Below, one piece after another: positions 44,374 through 56,027 of a stretch of DNA of 64,000 bases (the stretch's first letter is position 1; each line of letters opens with the position of its first letter). A program made the translations under genes and the position numbers. Below the pieces are notes generated by a model. It saw only the letters and a program-made list of their open reading frames with translations. It ran no database searches and was not told the origin of the DNA. The DNA comes from Tetrapyrgos nigripes (Eukaryota > Basidiomycota > Agaricomycetes > Agaricales > Campanellaceae), in contig JAACJM010000002.1 in the NCBI GenBank assembly GCA_013368315.1, forward strand, positions 1,178,001 through 1,242,000. The letters run 5' to 3'.

Positions 44374-44818
44374 GTGGTAGTGTAAGTAGTACTAGTACGT
44401 ACCTGATTACGAAAATAGTGCAAGTGTTCATCCAAAAGAGTGTAAGCTGTGTTGCATAGCCCAATTCGGGCCATGACCCCGATTAGGCTTTGGCTCCCGC
44501 CCCCCGCCGCTTACACAGTATACCCCCGTTCCCTCAGCGCCATCCCGCCGTTTGCCCGCTCCCTCCGTACATCAGCAAGATTATCTGCAGCACAGGTTAG
44601 TCCATTCCGCTGGACATGAGGCTCCTTCCGTAATATCTTCCATACTTGTTTCTGTGGAAAAATCAAATTCTCACTGAGTACTCGCCAAGTATTATCTACG
44701 CAGCTGCCAGTCTAAACCTACCAGCTACCCTTTGAGACAACGCGGCCATCATTATCTTCACCATGCACACACTGAGCATAGCTCACCTCTGAGTTACTTA
44801 AATCGAAGATGCGAAGAA
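44374..44818. other. intergenic between the CACTA companion and the MULE gene
   Basis: No gene. GTAGTG near 44385 could be the complement of a CACTAC terminus of the CACTA element, but no matching left end was found. Confidence 0.35.
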
Positions 44819-47800
44819 ATGTCAGTTAAGCTTTCAATGGATATTTCAGAGCTTCCTCTTTCATTTGTCAAACGTTACCGAGCAACGGTCAGTACCTCCT
44901 CTCAACAAGATATATTGCTGACCATAGTAACTAGGTCTTTCATTCAAGCTTGCGTACCGATGGTCATCCTCACTACCTTGACATTGGCCGTTATTCTGAC
45001 TGGATTTCCACGGAGGGCGCTATCTTTATTCAGGAATGTGAAGCTCGCAGCGGCTCTTTGGACACCCCAGGACACCAAGATATCAATGAAGCCTCAATGC
45101 GAGATCTACGAGCATGTCAGGAGTTAGTAAGTACATACAAAAGCTTGTGTTTTTGTATTAATGGCATTTCTAATTCAATCACCCGCTCAGTTTCTTACAG
45201 ACAGCCTCGTGTCAGAGAGCTTCTTCTCCGTTGAAAATATGGAGTCCTGGCTGGATCCAGCAGTGTTTGATCAGTGGTTTGCCTGGAGACGTTTACCTTC
45301 TCATCCTGTTTCTGCCATGTCCATGAATTCGGCTTCGAGCGGTGATCTTAGTTATGTGATCCCATCAATTCCATTGTCACCATCTCTTCATGCATCAATC
45401 AGCGGGCTCGAGGACCATGAACATAACTTCTTACCTCCATCTTCTGCTGAAGGAGAGGCCATTGCCTCCGAATTAGAGGCTTTATTCACTGATTCTCCTC
45501 ATCTTGACTCTGCTCCACCAGAGGTTATTGATGTTGACGCTTGCCAGGCACAAATTCCGTCGCATACTGCTAGAAATAAACGTCCTCCTTCTCCCGATAT
45601 CGAAATCTACGATCCTATTCCCCTCGTTCCATCCAAAAAGTCAAAGAAACAACGTACAGACATCAAAATCACGAAACAAGAAAGTGTCGACAAGATCATT
45701 GATTTGGATGAGGTCCCGACAACCTGGACTGTGCCCCATAATCGCGCTATCTACCGCATCAACCTTCATGACGACAATGTTTCCAACAAAATGTCTTTGG
45801 ATGCGTACATCCGGAAACAGGCATGGAGTTGTAGCTTTTTTCCGATCCATTCATTTACTGACTTCCCACTTTGAATACCAGGATCAGGATTCGTGGGGCG
45901 GATCTACAGGCCATAAAACTCGTCCTGATAGCCATGTCTTTGGACTGGTTCCTTCAGAAGTTGAGCCTAAGGATGGAGTGGCATGTCATAGAGCAAACCT
46001 GACTTGTAATGGTATCTGCCATTGCGAGTTTTTTGATACCAAGTCATTAGATGACGTTCAGCGATATGAACTGGATCCAACTCAAGCTCAGCAGATCTGG
46101 AGCAAGGAACTGGATGCGAGAGAGATCGAGGCGAACTCTGTTGCAGCTACATATGTTCAGTGGGTCTAACTCAATGATTATTATATATTAGTCAATTAAA
46201 TGTGTACCAGGTTCTACAACCGCATTCAAAGCCTTGAATGCAAGCTCAAAACTTGCGATGGAAAAGCTGAGGTCAGGCTGGCACGATCCGTGAGTGAATT
46301 CACTGTCAAAGATGTCAAATTCAACTTAGATCTTCTGCTTTTACACAAGGTTGACAATAGTGGCAAGGGTAAGGCTCGTGAAGAGGCAAATGAATACTTT
46401 ATTGGGTGTAGTAAATGGTCGAAGAAAGAGTACTACCAACACCTGTGGCTGCCCATTCCCCCAGGAATCGATCCACATATCTTTATGGCAATGATGCAGA
46501 ATGGAGGGAAGCTGATGGGTTCTGATATGGAGGCATTGAACGGCAGCTGCAGCTTTGTCAATCATCCTCGCCAGCGTGTAAACAATTGTCGTAAGTAGTA
46601 CTGTGTACACAAATCCTATCTGAATGCGAGTTATTTATTGAAATGTCTTAGCTTTTTCTCACATCCGTGATGGTGTTGCTCGCAAAGGAGAAATGATAGA
46701 AAGACCATGCCCTGCCAAATTGATCATCTTTATTCCTCTCGATGAAACTATTCATTCAGCTTTTGTCCAGCCTCGATCTCCCCATAATCATCCCATATAT
46801 CTCAATGTCAAACCAGTGCAAGGAGACAGAAAGAGGATCTGTAATTTGATTAATTCTGCTGGGGTAGCAGGATTGACACCAAAGGGTCTATTGAATGGTA
46901 AGCATTTCTGAACTGATTTATGTTGTTTTTACAATGAACAGTCTCATTTTACCTAGCCAAAACTACTGCAAGGATTGCCGAGGAGGAGGGGGCTTTCCTC
47001 ACACAGTCAAGTCCCATCTATCTCAACAAACGGCAGATCCATCGAGAAATCACAAGTATCAAGACTGATAGATTTCCCAAAGGACTCCATTGGGATGGTA
47101 AGCCCTTTGTGCTTTTAGAATGGGTCAGCTTTCTAATGATACAAATTTAACAGGTCTTATCTATGAGTTTGAGCAGCATGACTCGAAGCTTCCCCCGACT
47201 AAACGCTATATTCATTCAGTCATCAGCCGTGGGCATATCAAGATTGCCGTTACTATGCATCCCAGACTGGCACCTTTTGCTCACAAGGTTCGAGAACTCC
47301 AGGTGGATTTCACTTTCAAGCAAGTCGCGAGTGAAGATTTCAACGAGTGGGAGGTGGTGGCCTTTTCTGACCGCTACAGTCGACGTAAGTGTTTATAGCA
47401 TTTGGTTCAATGCACAAGGCTAATTAACAATCTACAAGGGTTCACGCTTGCAAGCCTGTACTGCAACTCATTTGAACGAGCTGCATTTTATTATCTTTTC
47501 TGCGAGTTAGATGAGGCTGTCAGATCAGTTACTGGATCGTCTCTCAAGGTCAGGGCTCTGAGCCCTTCAGACGGCAACTTACTCGCTATTATCCTTGATA
47601 GTGAAGCTGCACAAGCCCTAGGACTTGGGGATTTCTTGTTGAAACTCAATAACTCATCTCAGAGTGGTATTCACACTGATGATCCCTCAATAATTGTCCT
47701 ACATGTGCTCAAACTTTGTGGGGTCCATTATGAGCAGTGAGTACTTCTCTCTTTGTGTTTGGCTAACATGTACTGATACATGCATTTCTATACACAACAC

Positions 47801-49938
47801 TAGGAATATCAATAAACTTCCCTCTGCTACAGTTACTACCGAGGATATCAAGCGCTTAAAGTTATTCCGTTCTCTTAAATCTGATGAGGAAATTCAGCAG
47901 TGGCATGAATTTTGTGCAAATCATCCTGACATCTCCCTCCGCAGTGAGCATTCTTTTCTGATTGCTAATTCTGAAAGGTCATTCAACTGCGTGTTTCCTA
48001 GATTGGTATACTCAAAAGAAGCTTCATTCGTGGCTAATTCCTTCCCTGAATCGACACCTGTCACGAATGACTAACGAGGCATGGGATTTGACATCGGACA
48101 ACACAAATCTCGCTGAGGGTGGGCATGCAGGACGTAATGCGGATACTGGAACTCAAAAAACTCTCGTGGAAGCTATCTTGCAGTAAGTACATTTCAACTA
48201 AGAGTCTGAATACATCATGTTCACAGTGTGCATCCAGAGCAAAGCAGAGAGATGACGAGAAGATTGAGGAGCTTGCTCTAATGGAAGCTTCCAGCCTTCT
48301 TGCCTCAAGACAAAGCACAGCATCTCATCGCGAGAAGCTTTCTGGTCAACAAAAAGTTTGGGCTTCCTATAAACGTCATACCCGTGACTCAAACATCAAA
48401 ACTGTGCAAGAGCTTCAAGCGAAGTACGACACACTGGGGAAGGAGAGGCGGGATTCAATCGAGAGGCAGAAAGAATATGATGCTATTCTGACTTCTTTTC
48501 GTAATATTTCTGAGGCTGAACATACTACTGATCAGCAGGATCAATTTTCGCAGAAGTCCAAGGCCATCAAATGCGAAATTGCACTCAGGAGCAAACTCTT
48601 CAAGGAGCAAAAGGAACTGAAGGCCGAGATAGAGAGATTCAAAGAGTCAGTCAACTTAAAAGGGGTTAGAATTCATGGACGACGACAATCACAAAGATCT
48701 AAGTCTCCTGTTGAGGTGAATGATCCAAAAGGTATGAAACAGTTTTCGTGTCCATTTACACTACCCAAAATCACTGCTTTGCAGAATTAGATCCATCATC
48801 GAGTGTGGCTTCTCTGATGGCGGAGTCAGGTTTGTCTTATCCAAATTTATTTAGCTTCCTTCAATTATCATTCACCTGATCATTTGACTGAGCCTCTATT
48901 GGATACGGACACAGATTCTGGAGTCAGATATACTGACATGTCTGGCGTGGATATAGACCGTCGTGCAGAATTAGATCCATCTTCAAGTGTGGCTTCTCTG
49001 ATGGCGGAGTCAGGTTTGTCGTATCCAAATTTCTTTCGCTTCTTTCGATCATTCACGCGGTTATTCGACAGAGCCTCTATCAGATACAGACACAGATTTT
49101 GGAGTCAGATATACTGACATGTCTGGTGTGGAGATAGACAGTAGTAGTGATTTTGACGATCCAGGGACCGTAGCCGCAAACACGTTCAGTCATGCGTACA
49201 TCCCACTGTCAGGTGCGTGTTGCACCATTCCTTCATACTCAGCCTAGCTGAAAATTCTGATGTAGAACCAATGCTATCCAGCTCAGAGTTACAAGAGATT
49301 GACCCACTCAATGATACTTATATATCTGTACCTGGTGTGTTCATTAAACATTTCAGTTCTTCTTTCAGTTTAACATTGACAATATGATTCTGCAGAACCA
49401 GCAATCTCAGAATTCGATCCATATTACATTTCTGAAGCCACTATACAGAATGTTCAAGGTACGGAACTTGTCAAATGGCTGATTAACATACATACGACTC
49501 ATTTTTCTATGTAGATCTGCCATTCACTAATTCGTTCGCAAGTAGACTATATCAAGATCTACCTCAAGCATTCAATGATTCATGGTACGATACACTGATA
49601 TATATACATGGATTGAACCGTATTGAACTGAATTTGATAGGTTTTACGATGATCAGCTTGGACTTGGTGATTGCCCGAGCGGTACTGATGTCTTGTATGT
49701 CGACAATGAGCAGGATAACTCTCCTCTTTGGGGTGACTGGAGAGACTATACTCTCTTACCTGCACCACCCCAGAGTCAGGAAAATGGTGAAGATTTGTCG
49801 ACACTTAATGATCATGACACTGACTCTTCTCTTGATGCTGCTGGTGCCTTCGAGAGTCAGTCAGAACACAGAGAAGTTGGGGTGAAATTTGACGAGAATA
49901 ACATTCTCGAGGACGGAGTACGTCGGATACATCAGTAA
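44819..49938 (+). CDS. Mutator-like (MULE) transposase family protein
   Basis: About 13-16 exons starting MSVKLSMDISELPLSFVKRY. Clear introns: 44888-44934, 45127-45190, 46160-46210, 46591-46651, 46898-46941, 47098-47153, 47385-47438, 47737-47803, 47944-48001, 48183-48237. One near 45821-45881 may be GC-AG. A zinc module has C...C and HNHP (IERPCPAKLIIFIPLDETIH, then RSPHNHPIYLNV), as in WRKY-GCM1-type fingers. The DDE-like triad: D in ELQVDFTFKQV, D in IILDSEAAQALGLG, E in SDNTNLAEGGHAGRN. A coiled coil (48240-48700) and an acidic tail in small exons follow. No in-frame stop was met up to 48.78 kb, unlike every other transposon here. Exon structure after 48.78 kb is unsure. Family placement by motif, not by search. 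Confidence 0.65.
48781..49139 (+). repeat. tandem duplication of an exon-intron unit in the MULE gene
   Basis: GCAGAATTAGATCCATC begins both copies (48781, 48965), a period of 184 bp. Each copy encodes ELDPSSSVASLMAESG, then non-coding sequence, then DSGVRYTDMSGV. The copies differ by about a tenth of bases and small indels. Confidence 0.8.
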
Positions 49939-49944
49939 AAATAC

Positions 49945-50115
49945 AAGTTGGCTTTTTTGAACTTATTTTGACTTTTTACGACTTTTTCCATACTTTTGCG
50001 ACTACCCCGGTGACTTTCAAAAGGCAAGTCCAATCGCTTATGGAAGTCAAATAAAAGTCAAACCGGCTTCTGAAAAGTTCGCAAAAAGTACACAAAAAAG
50101 TATGAAAAAGACACT
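49945..50115. repeat. AAAAGTC-rich palindromic repeat
   Basis: The left half reads GACTTTTTCCATACTTTTG, the right half AAAAAAGTATGAAAAAGAC, as inverted repeats. AAAAGT words recur throughout. It follows directly on the end of the MULE gene. Confidence 0.55.
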
Positions 50116-52084
50116 GTGAAAGATGTCAATTAGGCAATGAAAACTTGGTTCGCGTACCTCAAAAAACCCAGTAAAAGTAGCCTGAAAGCACATATATTTC
50201 ATGGTACATATGTAGGTACATACACACAGAAAGGATTATACTAGTTGGATACATACAAATTCCACACCTTTCCCAAGAAGACTCTTGAAGACAATGTGAT
50301 CAGACTAGTAGGCCTGTGTACATACAGAGGGGGAAAGAACATCTTCAATGGATACCGCCTGGGTGACAAAATATTCTGTGCGGTGTAGTTAGATCAAGCC
50401 GAGTCTCGAAGAAACTGTAAGAAACGCACCCAGAGTCTTGAAGCAATGACCAGTTCACGACTACTCCTTCAAACTGTGAGCGCTACTTCAAAAACCTTGC
50501 CCGATATTCCCATAATCATCCCAACTCTACAGAGCGTGGCCTAAAAATTAAGTTGTCAGTGTGAGTCAATAGCCCAGAAGACAGAGCTAGACATACTTTA
50601 GACATTGAGTGACTTACAGAGGCAAACGGAAAGGCTAGCGGGACAGTAAGAAGAATTTTGAGAGACAAAGGAAGTGGTCGTGAAGGAAGAAGAGTCGACA
50701 AAACGAACAGCATGTGACCGCAACTGTAATGGTGGCTGGCGGAGTTTCAAACTCCCCAGGACCGTGACGGCCGCACAAAATTTTCGCCAGAGTTCGCTGT
50801 TACCGTCGTTACCTTCATATCCCCCATGTCGTTGTCGTTGTCCTTCGAGCCCTCCCCCACTTTCTTTCTGACTCTCCTCTATGACCAGCCTCATGTTCTT
50901 CTCAATGACATCAACGCTACTTGCTTAGCGCTGCGATACTGAATTTACACTAACACGTATTTGCCAATGTCTCATTTCCCCACTTACCTCCAAGACGACG
51001 TGTCGCGTCATCGTCGTTTCTCTCCCTGGCCTTTTTTTTACGCTCTACTCTCATGCCCCCACCCCTCTATCCACTGTTCTGCTCAAATATGTGGGCGTCC
51101 CATTCATCCCCTTCTTATTGCTTGTTCCTCAAATCTCCCTTCATGTAGAAATTCATCCAGGATCTACACATTTCTGACTTGCCTGCCTTTCTGCTAGTAG
51201 TAATTCCTTGCAATGTTTTATGCAGCACATTTATTGCATATGCATGCATGTACATACTCTACCCTCAGCGGCGGCCTGCAGAAGTAAAAGGCCGATAAAA
51301 AAGTACTTCGGTAAGTAAAAGTCCAAAAGTACTGCAAAAAAAGTCCCGGAAAAGTCCTCGGGTGAGTCAAAGGCTGTAAAAAGCTGATAAAAAGTACTTC
51401 AGTAAGTAAAAGTCCCAAAAAAGTACTCCAAAAAAAGTCCTCTCCTGAAAAAGGTACGAAAAGCGACGAAAAGCGACGAAAAGTCTTCGGAAGTCCGGAA
51501 AGTTCACTTGTATTTTTGCTGATGTACGTAAGAAAACAGAGAGAGCTTTATGGAAGGAACGATGATCTAGGGGGATTTGAATATCTATTTTAAGAAATAA
51601 TAATTATATTATATATATTTTGCATAAAGGCTTGTATCCGAGCACTATTCAAGAGCTTGTCTCAAGTGCTGCGTTGAATATGTGAATCAGAATAAGTCGA
51701 GAATAGCTGAGTCTGTAGATCTTAATACTTATGCCCAATAGTACGACGACGCCCCCATTTTTTTTGGGCCGCTCATGATTTTTTGTATCCAGCCACTCAG
51801 AGCCTTTATTGGCTCTGAGAGGACTTTTATAGGGCTTAGTGGTAGACCCCCGTCGTTAAAAGAGCTGGCAAATGCAAGGGCGGACGTGCGAAATACGCAT
51901 TTCTACATTTGGAAACAAATTACCGCCGTTCCGATCACCCGGAATAAGATTGATGGCGGGTTTGATATATCTCGACTTACACTATTCTCAGACTCGGGAA
52001 GACAGACTTGCACTCTTTTGTCCAACTTACACTATTTACACTCGGTATAAGCGAGATATATAGCTTACACTAACACTCTTCTGG
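50116..52084. other. gene-poor stretch with AAAAGTAC/AAAAGTCC tandem repeats
   Basis: Between 51294 and 51440 a unit of about 91 bp rich in AAAAGTACTTC and AAAAGTCC occurs twice, followed by GACGAAAAGC repeats to 51490. On minus near 50713-50460 a short spliced frame starting MLFVLSTLLPSRPLPLSLK is possible but weak. No gene is claimed. Confidence 0.4.
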
Positions 52085-52611
52085 TCATTCCTCGACGACG
52101 AGCACTGGACTCGGTTTGGGGTAAGTAATCAAGTGCCACATGACATTTGCCCAGACTCTGATGGTCCGTCGTGTTTGACTCAGGAATATGTCCGCTCCTC
52201 TTGCCAGCGTACAGGAGTCAATTACAGCGAGACATACAGCAGACAGGACCCTGTTACCAAGGGCATTGTAGTCAAGAAAGTATGTATTTGCACTCACTAT
52301 CCGTTCTTTTTTTGAACTAATTTTAAATTTTTCATGATCATATATAGGTCACTCAACTTGACCCATGCTTCTGCAAGGAACGTTTTACGGCGTGCTTGCC
52401 TATCCTTGATCACATGAAGGTCCACATCAACAATGTACGCAACTACAGGACACGTAAGGCGAGTGGTAAACACCAATCCAAATCCAGGAAAGCACGTCAG
52501 GCTGCAGTTGCGGCAATTGACGATTCAGAGGAAGACCCCATCAACCAAGACAAAGCAGAATCAAACGACGGTCAAGAAGGCGATGAAGAAATGGAAAATG
52601 ATGATGAGTAG
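52085..52611 (+). CDS. hypothetical protein with Cys-rich core and acidic tail
   Basis: Two supported exons: about 52182-52278 (EYVRSSCQRTGVNYSETYSR, DPVTKGIVVKK, donor GTATGT) and from about 52350 (VTQLDPCFCKERFTACLPIL, HMKVHINNVRNYRTRKASG), then a basic stretch and an acidic end (EGDEEMENDDE) to TAG 52609-52611. A possible first exon (LDDEHWTRFG) lies at 52090-52120. No start is certain. The CFC...C...H spacing hints at a small zinc fold. An (AAC)n tract follows at 52616-52640. Confidence 0.4.
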
Positions 52612-53784
52612 GACAACAACAACAACAACAACAACAACAATGACAACGTTGATGAGTGAATAAAATGGTACGTATATAAATCCATGGGTATACATCTCGC
52701 TGACGTCGACGTCGACGTCGTTGGATCCTGATCTAGGCTCTAGCTATTTGGTGCATAGCTACTGCAATCCTTACACTAGCATCAACTGACGTCTCGCTAT
52801 GTACAATCCTTCTAGTCTAATCATATCAATCTGCGCCAAGTCAGCATGCCCGTAAATTGCACCCATATCCTACTTCACTCTTGTTCCTTACGCTACATTC
52901 CTGCATGGTTTTGCGCTACTCTATACTATTGTCCAATATATCTGCTCCTTGCTTCCTTTTCACCAGTTTGACGGATGACACCAGAAAGGATCATATTCAC
53001 TGCTATACTGGGTGAAAAATCGGCTCACCCGTTTTCATGCGGAGGGTTGACACTGGATTAATCGGGGACATATAGACCATTAAAATCACTTGAAAGTCAT
53101 CCCGTGACTTTTCTCACATTCCACAGTAAACGGCTTGACTTTCATCCTCTTCCCGTTGTATTTTCAACCCGTTCACGGTTGAGATCGTTTGCGTGAAAGT
53201 CATCCGGTCCCGGGCACACAGTGATTCATGGTTTTCGAGAAGTCAGACTTGACCCTAACCATAAAATGATGCGTCTTCATAAAGCCGAATTAAAGCCGAA
53301 GGTGGCGCAGGGACACCACAAAAACTGACAGACCAAAATATTGAAAAACAGACCAAGATACGGCAAGATATCGGCTGATTCTGAAACAGGATAATATTTC
53401 GTCGAGGTATTGTCGAAGTATTGATGATATCTTGGTCCGAATCGCGGTGTTTTGCAAAACGGGGCGAGACTTTGCAATATTTCAGGTCGTTTTGCAAGGT
53501 ATGACGGACGGGTCCAAACTTTGGCGACATATTGGCAAGGTTTTCAGTAGGTTTTGAAGAAATTTTGAGCCATTTTTAATAAATTGAAAAAGGATACATA
53601 TATTGCTAATGTTTCATAGATACTTCGACTGATACAGCACGCGCCATATAAAACCAGTCTACTGCGTCCTATATAACTTGAAGTGCAACACGTCAAAATC
53701 TAAGCGAATCAAGCTGTCAATCATTCCGCGTTTCTCCATCAACTTTTCCCCTACGTTCTAGAGCTAGTACATACGTTTTTCGTC
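52612..53784. other. gene-free, GCAATATTT-type repeats
   Basis: No gene. The part 53278-53620 has recurring words (AAGATATCGG, TATTGTCGAAGTATTG, TTTTGCAA) that recur loosely at 56540-56820 in the other orientation, so both may be remnants of one repeat. Confidence 0.4.
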
Positions 53785-54679
53785 ATGAAGTTGACTTTCA
53801 CCTCTCTTTCACTCCTCTTCGCCTATTCCTCCGTCTCGGCCCTCCAGGCCAGGTAAACTCGAGGCACGACAAGACGATATCGAAACCCAAGCTGTTGACC
53901 AACACAACGTTATCGTGCTAAGTATGGTGCTGATGCTGTTACTTGGGACTCGAATATTGCTTCTCAGGCGCAAGCTTACGCAGAAAAGTGTGTCTTACAT
54001 TCTCGTTCTTTCTTTCTGTCTTGGTATTCGGTTGGAGCGGCACAGATGCTGACCTTATTGATAGTGGAACGGACGGTGTCGGAGAGAATCTTGTACATGC
54101 TCAATCTGTTCCTGGTATATGAGGTCGATGAGACTCTGAATTTACCTGTTCTTTGTGACGATCACAGGCTGCGGGAAGTGGAGACTACGGTATTTTAAAC
54201 GCCATAAATGGCTGGATGGACGAGGCGTGTAAGTGGTGGACATCCTAAATATCCAATCCAACTTAACTCTGTTTCTTTCCGGACGTTGCAATCCTCAATC
54301 AATGCTGATTTCAGCCAAGTACGATTGTAAGATCCAGGTTTTGGTAATCCGTTAATCCAACCCTATCATCTTACTTGGCCCTTTAGATAACAACCCCGGC
54401 TTCTCTTCCGACACTGGACATTTCGCTCAGGTACGTTACAAACATTTACTCACTATATACTAGTGCTTAAATTCTATGAAGGTCGTATGGAAAGCCACGA
54501 AGCAATTGGTAGCTGCGCTTCCAGTACCATCTTCCCTGACTCAGACTCGAAGTTTATTGTCTGCCAATATGCTCCTGCAGGTGTGTGATGCGTCAAAAGC
54601 GTCAATCTAGGTCATTTGTACTTACAACTGCACTTTCTTTACCCTACTTATAGGCAATGTCGAGGGTCAATTCTCGTGA
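53785..54679 (+). pseudogene. CAP/PR-1-like secreted protein gene, frameshifted
   Basis: ATG at 53785 opens a signal peptide MKLTFTSLSLLFAYSSVSA. A shift follows at once (TAA in frame), then RQDDIETQAVDQHN in a second frame and AKYGADAVTWDSNIASQAQA in a third. After introns come GTDGVGENLVHAQSV, GDYGILNAINGWMDEA, NNPGFSSDTGHFAQ, VVWKATKQL, and, after another shift, CASSTIFPDSDSKFIVCQY. These are the CAP blocks: HN, GEN, GHFAQVVW and the C-terminal Cys pair. At least three one-base shifts, so not functional as read. CAP proteins in fungi bind sterols or fatty acids. Confidence 0.75.
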
Positions 54680-55363
54680 GTTATCAAGGTCTTCTCCAGA
54701 TGCGGTGAAGGTGCACGTACTCAATTTGCTGGTTATCGCAGTGAAAACGTCGGTACACCTGTGAACTGATGCTATAGGACTTCAAGGACTTAAAATAATG
54801 TAGCTATTCGTTCGTGCATTGAAGGCACTGATTTGCTTGTAAATAATGGACATGTTATGTGACCTAGGACGCTGCAAAGTGGACTGTACTAGGTATATGG
54901 GCCAAGCAAGGAAAATGTCGACTAGCGCATGCGCATGGCAACAACGAGACCTAAAAGGGAAGAGGGCGCCATTGCCAGCCTGAGGTTGACAAACATAGCA
55001 TAGTCCCCACACCAAAGTCGAAAGAGTACCGTGGAAATCGCTCCAGACGTTGATCAGCGTTCTATGTAAATGCATTATGCTGTCATCTAGGTCGGAGGCT
55101 TAGATTATGCTATCCTTCCTGCACTCTTTTTGATCGTGCTCGTTGAATACATTCTGAAGTTCGTAAGGTCGTAAGCTTTAAAGACTTGAGGGTGACGCGG
55201 TGACGTTGTAATTGGAGGAGGAGGAGGAGGAGGATTACCCGGGCTAGGATCAAGTACTGATACGCTGGGGGTCCGGGAGGCAACGTGATGGGTAGCATCA
55301 ACGTTCCCGTGATCGACCATTCCCAAGTCGGACGAGCTCGCAGCTCTGAGACTGCTGTAGATC

Positions 55364-55740
55364 TTAATGGTTGTGGTGACGCCAAAGTACATGAAGATTA
55401 AATATAATTATAAGCAGAAATGATAAATAAGAAGATCTACCTAAGTATATTAGGATAATATGGAACAATACCGTGGCCAACCACTTCTTGAGGAACACTG
55501 AACCAAACGGCACAAAGGCTAGTTCAAACGGTGTATCGAGACGGCGTGTAATGCGCTGAGTTGCTAGGGGCTGTGTACTGTGCGTGGGATACGTGTGACA
55601 GTCACGGAAAACGCGCGGAGAGGTCAAGAAAAGACCGTCCTCGTCGTCGCAGACGGTGCACACGACGAAGGAGAGACGTTTAGCCTCCCCAAGTTGGACA
55701 AGGATGAGATACAAGTAAGGGTAACATGAGTATGAGTTTA
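55364..55740 (-). CDS. weak hypothetical gene candidate
   Basis: An open minus frame includes KRLSFVVCTVCDDEDGLF, RITRRLDTPFELAFVPFG and FLKKWLATVLFHIILIYLG, the last with a possible membrane stretch. No ATG or family is clear. A GTATTG donor is possible after LKKWLAT. Confidence 0.2.
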
Positions 55741-55791
55741 TGGAGCTGCACGAGCACCGGAAGAGGCTGGATTGCTACTTTGTGTTTTGGA

Positions 55792-56027
55792 TGATGAAGG
55801 ACACCATTGGAACTCCGACAAAACGCGTCAAAACAGGGCGACGCGTCCCTCACTTCTTGCACCCGTACCATCACCATCCCTCCTCCTCCTCCTCCGTCTT
55901 CCCTTCTTACTCGTTAGAGACTGTCTCTGACTCAATCTCAGCTCCCGCCAAGGACTATCTTCGTCAAATCCTCGTCAAAGCCAGCTTTAAGCCCCTTTCT
56001 ATGATCATACGGAACAGCGACCGTTGA
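55792..56027 (+). CDS. weak hypothetical gene candidate
   Basis: ATG at 55792 gives MKDTIGTPTKRVKTGRRVPH, a His/Ser-rich middle and SISAPAKDYLRQILVKASFK, ending at TGA 56025-56027 (78 aa). No domain recognised. Confidence 0.25.

Noticed and set aside
44374..44400. right terminus of the CACTA element (complement of CACTAC)
   Set aside because: No inverted partner was found on the left side near 37-39 kb; six bases alone are not evidence.
52616..52640. coding homopolymer (Asn/Gln run)
   Set aside because: It is an (AAC)n microsatellite just after a stop codon.
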